Part shown: positions 44,367 to 51,732 of the stretch, piece by piece
Position numbering within the stretch: the first letter of the stretch is position 1
How the letters are laid out: every line of letters starts with the position of its first letter
NCBI GenBank assembly: GCA_966212235.1
Contig: CBIHPP010000001.1
Location: 620,001 to 684,000 of the forward strand
Source of the DNA: Niastella sp966212235
GTDB lineage: Bacteria > Bacteroidota > Bacteroidia > Chitinophagales > Chitinophagaceae
Length of the DNA: 64,000 nucleotides
Direction of reading: 5' to 3'
The notes under the pieces: generated by a model
Databases searched by the model: none
Told to the model about the DNA's origin: nothing
The model's input: only the letters and a program-made list of their open reading frames with translations
Translations under genes and position numbers: made by a program

Positions 44367-46463
44367 CTAAAAGTTATGATGAATAACCAGTTTCCCGTTC
44401 CGGTAATGGACGCCATCGAAGGCTTGTACAACGTATACACCGGCCGGCAAGGTTTCCAGGTTCGTAAGCCGTAATTCATTCGCTCCGGTTTTTAAGGGGT
44501 ATAAACGCCTCAGTACAGCCTGGCCAGCTACATCAAACAGGATAATCGTGAGGTTGCTTTTGGCGCCCGATACCCATCGTATTATAGAATACCCGTCGGC
44601 AGGAACAGGACTCAGGTCCAATGCACCTTCAGCCAAATCTGTTTTCACAGTAATAACCTTGCTGAACATTTTTTGACCGTCTGCATCCTGTGCTTTGATC
44701 CTGTAAAAAACATTCCCTTCTTTATCGGGGGATGCATCTGAAAAGGTATACTTGCTGATAACGCCATTACCCGGGTTCTTACTTACTATTCCGGCTGTAA
44801 AAAAATCGGACCCATTGTTACTCCTTTCTATGATATAGTTCATTACATTTTTATCATTGGTTATCTCCCAGTTGATCAATACCTGCGTTCCGTTCCTTTT
44901 TCCATTTACCGACAGGAATTTCATGGGTAAAACCATACAGCCAGGCGGGAAGACCATAACGGGGCCTGTAACTAATTCACCTGTAGCACCGGACAGGGCG
45001 CCATAAGTGATAAGGCCCGATGCAGTATTTGTAGTGCCGGGTGTTCCGCCAATGACTGAAGAGGCCGCATGGAGTGTTCCGTCGGAATATATAACACCGC
45101 CACCACCGCCGCCGCCGGGTCCATGCGGGGATAGGCCTGTCCAATTATTAGTGCCGCCGTTGCCGCCATTGGCATATACTGTAATGTTGGAATGACCGCT
45201 GCGGGCGTTGATCAATACGCTGCCGCCAGCGCCACCGCCGCCTGCTGCATCGTTGCTAATAGTGATATTTCCGTTACTACCATTGGCCAATACAACCCCG
45301 GCGTTAATGATGGCGCTGGCGCTTATAATAACAATGCCGCCACCCGCGGCGCCGCTGGAAGCCAATCCGCCGCCCGGGCTGCCGGTACCGTTGTTACTGT
45401 CGCCGGCTCCGCCACCCCCGCCCATTACCAGCCGCAACGGGCTTCGCTGCGCGAATGGGGCGCCGGGATAACCGCCGTACAGCCCATTCGTTGCATAACT
45501 GTTGCCGCCTTTTCCGCCTGCGCCGCCGTTACCACCGCCACCACCGCCACTATTGTTAGCATTGATCGGGGTCGCATCATCGCTTCCGCCCCCACCGCCG
45601 TTGCCGGGGGCGCCTCTGCCGAAACTTCCGCCGGGATATCCTTCTTCTGTATTGAGCAGCAGGGAACCATAATTGTTCCTGTTAACAAGCCGCGGTGTTC
45701 CGGCAATTCCTTCGCCCTTGGAAGCATGGTTGCCCACCAGGACACTAATGCTGTCATTGGGGGGCGACACAGCGACAACGTCCCGGGTGGTAGCTGTGCC
45801 ACCACGCAGCTGTACGCCGCCACCGCCGCGGAAACCAGCCCCGGTAACGTTGATCGAATGCCCGTTCATGTTCAGCGTGTTCATCACAGCCATCACTATT
45901 ACTCCGCCGGTAGCTCCATCCCAGGTAGGCGGCGTAATGTCGGCGTCTAAAATGAGGTTGTAATAAACAGGTACACGAATGACCTGGTAGTTGTATTGGC
46001 CATCGGTCCCAGAAGCGGCTTTTTTATAATTATTAACCGTTCCCGTTTGAAGCATCAACGTGCCGCCGGTTAGCGGAACGCTGTTGGCCGCCACCACATA
46101 TTCCATATTGCCGGCGCATAATTGGTCATTATTCAGGTAACCGCTTCCGCTTGCTCCGTCTCCGTAGGTAATGTCATTGGAGGAAATAATTTGCGCACCC
46201 TGCATTTGAATGATCAATAAAGCATCACCCACACCGATGGGAGTCGTTCCATAGGTGGCTGCACTTATGTCAACAGAAGTACTGCCAGCGTTCACGGTTG
46301 CCTGTTGTCCCGGATAATAGGTACTGGAAAAAGAAGTTATAGTAGTGGCTATAGCGGGCGGACAGTTTTGCGCCTGTAAGTTATTTGCTGATAATATCGC
46401 TATTGACAATATACCCGCAAGCAGGAAGCATTTGACAGGGTACTTTTGAACATGGGTTTTCAT
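44367..46463 (-). CDS. Glycine-rich secreted protein with T9SS sorting domain
   Basis: The 698-residue product has a signal peptide ending LQAQ (about residue 32). The region from about 185 to 480 is extremely rich in Gly, with runs such as GGGGGSDD and GAGGKGGNS interleaved with Asn and Ala, resembling passenger regions of surface adhesins. An Ig-like domain (about 530-610, LSVNGKRNGTQVLINWEITND) and a type A T9SS sorting domain (about 615-698) follow. It is the only intact member of a local family; three shortened relatives lie at 37.6, 39.4 and 41.7 kb. Its promoter region carries the reverse near-copy of the shared motif (46535-46550). High GC of the Gly region produces misleading long frames on the other strand. 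Confidence 0.88.
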   Translation of the reverse strand: MKTHVQKYPVKCFLLAGILSIAILSANNLQAQNCPPAIATTITSFSSTYYPGQQATVNAGSTSVDISAATYGTTPIGVGDALLIIQMQGAQIISSNDITYGDGASGSGYLNNDQLCAGNMEYVVAANSVPLTGGTLMLQTGTVNNYKKAASGTDGQYNYQVIRVPVYYNLILDADITPPTWDGATGGVIVMAVMNTLNMNGHSINVTGAGFRGGGGVQLRGGTATTRDVVAVSPPNDSISVLVGNHASKGEGIAGTPRLVNRNNYGSLLLNTEEGYPGGSFGRGAPGNGGGGGSDDATPINANNSGGGGGGNGGAGGKGGNSYATNGLYGGYPGAPFAQRSPLRLVMGGGGGAGDSNNGTGSPGGGLASSGAAGGGIVIISASAIINAGVVLANGSNGNITISNDAAGGGGAGGSVLINARSGHSNITVYANGGNGGTNNWTGLSPHGPGGGGGGGVIYSDGTLHAASSVIGGTPGTTNTASGLITYGALSGATGELVTGPVMVFPPGCMVLPMKFLSVNGKRNGTQVLINWEITNDKNVMNYIIERSNNGSDFFTAGIVSKNPGNGVISKYTFSDASPDKEGNVFYRIKAQDADGQKMFSKVITVKTDLAEGALDLSPVPADGYSIIRWVSGAKSNLTIILFDVAGQAVLRRLYPLKTGANELRLTNLETLPAGVYVVQAFDGVHYRNGKLVIHHNF

Positions 46464-46573
46464 CGGGTAACGGATTTTTATTATGGGGAACAGATCATAG
46501 CTATGTAAAAGTGGTCCCCCGGAAGAAACTGATTCTTAGTATTAATTGGATATTGATAATTCGTTAATTGTAT
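46341..46573. repeat. 233-bp direct repeat, copy 2 (pair with 42011-42243)
   Basis: See the partner entry. This copy belongs to the intact glycine-rich gene. Downstream of 46573 the two sequences part completely. Confidence 0.92.
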
Positions 46574-46687
46574 CTTCAACATCTAATTGCGCCATTTTGG
46601 AAAAAATGTTATCCAGGGCCTTTATTTATGTAGTAAATAAGTCTAATATTGAACAATTATTGAATGTTAACGGATCTATTTCCCGCT

Positions 46688-49600
46688 ATGGTTAGCAACC
46701 GGTTAAGGCTATTGTTTTTAATTATATGTTGCCTGTTGCGATGGTTTTCTTCAAAAGAACAGACGCGCACAAACGGGTATAGCATCACCCATTACAATAG
46801 CGACAATGGGCTCCCGCAGAACAGTATTATTTCCATGTCTTTTGATAAAAACGGGTTCCTGTGGCTGGCCACTCAAATGGGTATTGTTCGGTTCGATGGC
46901 AGAAATTTCAGGGAATATAACACACAGAATAGTCCGGCTTTATTATGGAATGAATTTTCACTATCACAACAAGCGCCGGGATCAAACAGGATATTTATTA
47001 AACCGACGGCTGACAGCAGTCGTATTCTGAGGGTAACCGATGACTACCGGATTGTGACGGATAGCGTCATTTCCGCAACCCGGCATCACTGGTTGATCTC
47101 CGCCAACAGCCACCTGTTCTTTTATCCCAATATTTACAACAAATACGTAAACAGTAGCAAGGAAGGGGCGCATAAACAACTGCCTGATAAGCTGGCAGCC
47201 AGCCATTTGCTGGTTACCGTGAATGAACGACAGGCTTATTTCAGTGAAGCCGGCGAAAGTTACTTCCTCGATGAAAATAAACACACCATAACCGGATTGC
47301 CTGAAGTTACCGGCCGTACGCCGGCCCTTCAATTCATGGTAGACGATATTTATTTTTATATAGATGATCAATACCGCGTGTTGGCATTCAGGAATGGGGT
47401 GTACCAAAAAAATATCAGTTGTGCCGATAACCTGCTTCCCTTTCTGATAGCCGCAGCCAAAGCAAATTACAACCTGAAGCAGGCTTCCCTGAAAATAAAA
47501 CGGGATGGTACACATACCATGATGGTTTGTAAGGATACCGTCCTGTGGCTTCGGATGGTCAATAACGTACTAAACTATAAAATGCTGGCAGCCAGTATCG
47601 CTGTCAAAGACATCCAGTGTATGATCTATGAGGAAGATCACAAGATGCTTTATGTAGGGTCTATGACAAGCGGGTTGTATGTGCTGAAGCTGCATGAATT
47701 TGAAAGACTTTTTTTCAATGAGCCCGGCTTTGCTGGCAATAGCCAGGCTTCGCAGATTGAATTGCCGGGAGAACGCATATTTACCTGTACCGGGATCCTG
47801 AATTATTCCGGCAAAGATCATGTTCCCTTTCCCGGGAAACGCAATATCGACAAACATGTTTTGTTTCAGGCATCCGATGGGGCCATCTGGTTTTCTGAAT
47901 TCGACTCGCTTAAAAAGACCGATGCCCGGTTTCATGATTTTACAGGCGTAAAACGCCTCGGCTATTATTTGACCGGCATTGTTGAAACGGAAAATAAAGA
48001 GATCATCTACAGTAATAAACACCAGGTATTCAGGCGGACCGGATCTGTAGATACCGTTTTAGTGAATGACCTCGGCCTGGCACAGGATGAAGAGATCGCT
48101 GTGCTCAGAATGATCACTGCTGATATTTTATGGATAGGCACATCGGCGGGCTTGTTTACCTATGATCTGAAGTCCCGCGCAGGCGCAGGATTGCGCCCGG
48201 TGCCCGGCCTGGAAAAAAAGGCGGTCTCTTTGATCCATGTGGCAAAGGACGGCAGCATATGGATTGGCACTTACGGACAGGGTTTTTATAAATTCTATAA
48301 GAATCGATTCATCAGGATGCCTATGGATAGCCGGAATGGCCTTGCCACCGCACATTGTTTTATGGAAGACCGGCTGGGTTATTTCTGGATACCCACCAAC
48401 AAGGGATTGTTCAGGGTGGCGAAAAAAGAGTTGGATAATTATGCCGCCGGCAGCCAGACAACCGTATATTATTACTACGTTGATAAATCATATGGATTTA
48501 GTACCAATGAATTTAATGGCTGGTGCACGCCCTGTGGTATTGAAACCAGGGATGGCAGGTTTTCATTACCCTCAATAGATGGCCTGGTACGGTTCAATCC
48601 TGATAGCGTTGGTATCAATCTGCCCGATAAGCCCATCATTGTGGAGCAGGTAACAACAGATGATCAAAGAATAGCGATCAAAGACAAGCTGGTAGTAACA
48701 CAACATGGCGGTTCTTTGATCTTTGAAGTTTCGGCTCCCTATTTTGGTAACAAATTCAACCTGCACCTTGAATACGCTATAAAAGAATTGAACGATACAT
48801 GGTATCAGGTAAACGACGATGGAAAGTTGATCATTACAAAGCTTGGCAAGGGGAAATATACCCTTGTTATTCGAAAGCAAATGCCTTATGAGCGGTATAT
48901 TTATAATACGATCCGTTTAACCGTACTTCCGTACTGGTATGAACAGATCTGGTTCCGGTGTATGATTGCTGCATTGTTGATAGGGGCGTTCCTGTTATTT
49001 TTCCGCGTGCGGTACAATAACCAGGTAAAAAGAGCGCAATTACTACAGCAAAAGGTGGAAGAAAGGACAGGTCAGTTATCTGAGAGCAACCGGGTAAAAG
49101 AGTTATTGATCTCAGCTATACTGCATGATCTCCGGTCGCCGCTTCGGTATCTTCATATTTTAGCCAAGCGAATGTACAATAACCATAAAACATCACCCGA
49201 TAAAGAGCTGTCACAGATCCTGTTTCAATTCGAGAACGCAACCAATGAGATCTACGATTTTACACAGGACTTTTTTGTGTTTGCCAATATGCAAAAAGAG
49301 GGATTTGTCGTCAACCGGGAAAAAATAGTGTTGCGGGATATCGTCAGTGAAATTATCTCTTTATGTGAAGTGGGGGCGCACATTCAAAAAAATACATTCA
49401 GCAACCTGGTCCCGGAACATATTATCCTTGATACGGATGGCAACCTGTTAAGCCTGGTGTTGAGAAACCTGGCCGACAATGCCAATAAATATACCCCCGG
49501 GGGAGCTATAACCATTGAAGCCATCCAGGATGAATTCACCACAAAGATCATTATGACCGATGCCGGCGATCCCATAAACAGGGAACTGGTAGCCCGGATC

Positions 49601-49753
49601 CTTGATAAAAGTTATAATCCTTCTCACCATGGAATGGGGTGGGGCTATAAGATCATTATTGAGATCCTGGGCAGGTTACAGGGCACGCTTGACATTGTTT
49701 CAGGCAGTGACCAGGGTAACACAATAACCATTACTTTTGAAAACAGAGGGTAG
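46688..49753 (+). CDS. Large sensor histidine kinase with Reg_prop propeller and Y_Y_Y domain
   Basis: ATG 46688 gives 1021 residues and a signal/anchor sequence (RLLFLIICCLLRWF); an ATG eight codons upstream (46664) is also possible. Reg_prop-type propeller repeats (ISMSFDKNGFLWLATQMGIVRFDG near the start, later SIWIGTYGQGFYKF and YFWIPTNKGLFRV) fill about 30-640. A Y_Y_Y domain (about 650-760), one membrane helix (MIAALLIGAFLLFF) and a short coiled coil follow. The kinase core has H-box LHDLRSP and HATPase motifs LRNLADNANKYTPGG. The closing region has no receiver or AraC domain, so this is a classical sensor, not a hybrid. It lies three bases before its response regulator. Such sensors often respond to polysaccharide signals; the ligand here is unknown. 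Confidence 0.92.
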   Translation: MVSNRLRLLFLIICCLLRWFSSKEQTRTNGYSITHYNSDNGLPQNSIISMSFDKNGFLWLATQMGIVRFDGRNFREYNTQNSPALLWNEFSLSQQAPGSNRIFIKPTADSSRILRVTDDYRIVTDSVISATRHHWLISANSHLFFYPNIYNKYVNSSKEGAHKQLPDKLAASHLLVTVNERQAYFSEAGESYFLDENKHTITGLPEVTGRTPALQFMVDDIYFYIDDQYRVLAFRNGVYQKNISCADNLLPFLIAAAKANYNLKQASLKIKRDGTHTMMVCKDTVLWLRMVNNVLNYKMLAASIAVKDIQCMIYEEDHKMLYVGSMTSGLYVLKLHEFERLFFNEPGFAGNSQASQIELPGERIFTCTGILNYSGKDHVPFPGKRNIDKHVLFQASDGAIWFSEFDSLKKTDARFHDFTGVKRLGYYLTGIVETENKEIIYSNKHQVFRRTGSVDTVLVNDLGLAQDEEIAVLRMITADILWIGTSAGLFTYDLKSRAGAGLRPVPGLEKKAVSLIHVAKDGSIWIGTYGQGFYKFYKNRFIRMPMDSRNGLATAHCFMEDRLGYFWIPTNKGLFRVAKKELDNYAAGSQTTVYYYYVDKSYGFSTNEFNGWCTPCGIETRDGRFSLPSIDGLVRFNPDSVGINLPDKPIIVEQVTTDDQRIAIKDKLVVTQHGGSLIFEVSAPYFGNKFNLHLEYAIKELNDTWYQVNDDGKLIITKLGKGKYTLVIRKQMPYERYIYNTIRLTVLPYWYEQIWFRCMIAALLIGAFLLFFRVRYNNQVKRAQLLQQKVEERTGQLSESNRVKELLISAILHDLRSPLRYLHILAKRMYNNHKTSPDKELSQILFQFENATNEIYDFTQDFFVFANMQKEGFVVNREKIVLRDIVSEIISLCEVGAHIQKNTFSNLVPEHIILDTDGNLLSLVLRNLADNANKYTPGGAITIEAIQDEFTTKIIMTDAGDPINRELVARILDKSYNPSHHGMGWGYKIIIEILGRLQGTLDIVSGSDQGNTITITFENRG

Positions 49754-49756
49754 CAT

Positions 49757-50380
49757 ATGAAAAAATTTCTTCTGGCAGATGATCATCACATAGTAAGAAC
49801 AGGACTTGGCCTTATTATTAAAGATGAGTTCTTAAATGCGGAAATAGATGAATGCAATAATGGCGACTGTGTGTGGAAAAGAATACAGCGCACAGAATAC
49901 GACCTGGTGGTCCTGGATATAACCATGCCTGCGACGGATTCGCTTGGCCTGTTGAAAAACATATTTACCCATAGGCCCGACCAGAAGGTTATGATCTTCA
50001 CCATGAGCCCTGTTGCTATTTATGCAAAAAAGTACCTGGGTCTGGGTGTAAAAGGGTTTATCAATAAAGAAGCTGAGCCATCAGAGGTGCGGCAGGGGAT
50101 TGTAGCCATCCTGAACAATAGAAAATATCTTGGGCCCGACATGAAGCATATACTAACCTGGGAAGATGTAGACAAGCAATCAATCACACCTTTTGATAGC
50201 CTCACCATCAGGGAGCTTGAGATCATGAATCACCTGGTGGAAGGAAAAAATGTTTCAGAAATTGCTGAAATACTTTTTGTGCATATTTCAACGATCAGTA
50301 CCCATAAGGCAAACATCATGGTAAAATTGAACGTTTCGAATGTCGTTGAACTAACCAAACTGGTACAACTGTTCAAGTGA
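49757..50380 (+). CDS. LuxR/NarL-family response regulator
   Basis: The 207-residue protein has a receiver domain with acidic DDHH near the N-terminus, phospho-acceptor Asp in VVLDITMPA and the conserved Lys in GFINKEAE, followed by a LuxR-type helix-turn-helix (LTIRELEIMNHLVEGKNVSE to NVSNVVELTKL). Its gene starts three bases after the sensor kinase stop, so it is the cognate partner. A HisKA-type kinase paired with a LuxR-type regulator is normal in this phylum. Confidence 0.93.
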   Translation: MKKFLLADDHHIVRTGLGLIIKDEFLNAEIDECNNGDCVWKRIQRTEYDLVVLDITMPATDSLGLLKNIFTHRPDQKVMIFTMSPVAIYAKKYLGLGVKGFINKEAEPSEVRQGIVAILNNRKYLGPDMKHILTWEDVDKQSITPFDSLTIRELEIMNHLVEGKNVSEIAEILFVHISTISTHKANIMVKLNVSNVVELTKLVQLFK

Positions 50381-50411
50381 TTAATTTGTATTAGAACCTA
50401 TAAACAAACAA

Positions 50412-50431
50412 AAGGGCCTTTACAGGCCCTT
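50412..50431. terminator. Terminator between the response regulator and the monooxygenase-domain gene
   Basis: Stem AAGGGCCT/AGGCCCTT with a TTAC loop. On the minus strand it is followed by TTTGTTTGTTT, so it ends the minus-strand transcript best, but it probably serves both convergent genes. A shorter similar hairpin (AACCT TTAC AGGTT) lies at 50444-50457. Confidence 0.75.
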
Positions 50432-50456
50432 ATAAGTTGATGGCAACCTTTACAGG

Positions 50457-50765
50457 TTAGTGTGCATGTTCCAGGATGCTTTCAGTGGTGTACACTTTCA
50501 ACACCGGATCTTTGGCAAAATCTTTTTTTACTAAATTAACCAGGTCCCTGTATGTACCACTGCTATGATACAAATCGGAATCGGCCTTGGTTTCCCAGGT
50601 GGTCATCGAAATGTATTCCTCAGATTTATCCATTGGTTCCAGCAATCTGCAATCGAGATTGCCTTTTTGTGTTCTTACAACAGGAACAACCTGTTCGCTG
50701 TAAATCCTTTTAGCCTGTTGCAGATTTTCAGGCAGGAAACTAAGGTAAGTGAGTCGGACAATCAT
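50457..50765 (-). CDS. ABM-domain (antibiotic biosynthesis monooxygenase-like) protein
   Basis: The 102-residue protein is one ferredoxin-like ABM unit: strand-helix-strand with NLQQAKRIYSEQVVPVVRTQKG, then NLDCRLLEP, EEYISMTTWETKADSDLYH and a second helix. Small ABM proteins are dimeric and include quinol- or heme-acting enzymes and many with no known substrate. No heme-degradation residues could be identified with confidence. Single gene. Confidence 0.85.
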   Translation of the reverse strand: MIVRLTYLSFLPENLQQAKRIYSEQVVPVVRTQKGNLDCRLLEPMDKSEEYISMTTWETKADSDLYHSSGTYRDLVNLVKKDFAKDPVLKVYTTESILEHAH

Positions 50766-50997
50766 AAAACCTCCTTGTTTTTTAAAATGAATAAACTGAA
50801 TTTAAAAAAACGGGATTTCAGGTTGTGCGGATATTTTAAGGAAGAAGGCGGGTATGAAAATTTTGGAAAGAGAAGTTACAAATAAATGTGATATGAAAGT
50901 AAAAAATTATTTTCCGGAATGATTTGATGATGATAATCATTCCTCTCATCCGGTAACGGTTCTTTCATTATCCTGTTTTATTTACTATTTTTCGGCC

Positions 50998-51732
50998 ATG
51001 AAACGCCTTCGTATCCCAATCTGCATCTTATTTGTACTGGCGGCCGGTTATGGGCATGCGCAATCTGCCACTGCTGGTGCCGATACCCTCAGTTCATTTC
51101 CGGGTGGCGACCGCGCCTTTGAACAGTTCATTACCGATCACCTGCAAATAACCCGGCAAGCGCTGGCAGCGAATGTGAGCGGCGATGTGGAACTGAGCTT
51201 TGTGATAGATGAAAAAGGCTACGCAGGTGATTTTAAGCCTATAAAACGCCTGGGCTACGGCTGTGAGGAACAGGTCATCCGCGTTTTGCGCACCATGCCG
51301 CGCTGGCAGCCGGGCGTTATCGCCGGACGACGTATCAAAACCACCCTGCAGCGGAGTTTCCATTTCAGCGCTCATTTGAAAGTAAGCGATTCTACTGCCG
51401 AAGTTACACGCACCATGGTGCCTAATGCACCCGCGCAGTTCGGACAAAAAGAAGGTGACCTGACCACCTATATCACCCAACATTTTGCCTGGCCCTCCAA
51501 TGCGCCCAAAGACATCAGCGGCGCCATCGTGTTGCAATTCAAAATTGATGAAACCGGTAGTGCAACCGATGTGCAGATAGTCACAGGTATTCTCCCCGAA
51601 CTGGATGAAGCAGCCGTTCAACTGGTGAAGAACATGCCACCCTGGGCAGCCAAGCAGGTTGATTTCAAATCTACGATCGCCTATAAAGAGCTCACCATCG
51701 GTTTTAAAAAGAAGAAAGCGCTATTGTATTAA
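50998..51732 (+). CDS. Periplasmic protein with two TonB C-terminal-like domains
   Basis: The 244-residue product has a signal peptide (residues 1-21, ending GHAQ). Two TonB_C-like repeats follow (about 40-125 and 150-235), each with a GDVELSFVIDEKG-like or GAIVLQFKIDETG-like strand and an xxMPxWxPG turn (RTMPRWQPG and KNMPPWAAK). There is no N-terminal membrane helix or Pro-rich spacer as in true TonB, so energy transduction is not assured. Its last 12 bases overlap the 3' end of the convergent gene at 51721-54225. Confidence 0.85.
   Translation: MKRLRIPICILFVLAAGYGHAQSATAGADTLSSFPGGDRAFEQFITDHLQITRQALAANVSGDVELSFVIDEKGYAGDFKPIKRLGYGCEEQVIRVLRTMPRWQPGVIAGRRIKTTLQRSFHFSAHLKVSDSTAEVTRTMVPNAPAQFGQKEGDLTTYITQHFAWPSNAPKDISGAIVLQFKIDETGSATDVQIVTGILPELDEAAVQLVKNMPPWAAKQVDFKSTIAYKELTIGFKKKKALLY

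Noticed and set aside
45141..45153. Partial match to the 15-bp motif (CCAATTATTAG)
   Set aside because: It lies within a coding region, is shorter, and is explained by codon content.
45192..45950. A long plus-strand open frame of 252 codons opposite the glycine-rich gene
   Set aside because: It is an Ala/Thr/Gly-rich artefact of the GC-rich glycine repeats on the minus strand. The minus-strand frame has a signal peptide and a sorting domain; this one has neither.
37471..46600. Insertion sequence or transposon as cause of the repeats
   Set aside because: No transposase frame, no terminal inverted repeats and no target-site duplication were seen. Tandem duplication followed by deletion explains the data.
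46688..49753. Hybrid two-component system with AraC output
   Set aside because: The protein ends directly after the HATPase domain. The receiver and DNA-binding parts are in the next gene.
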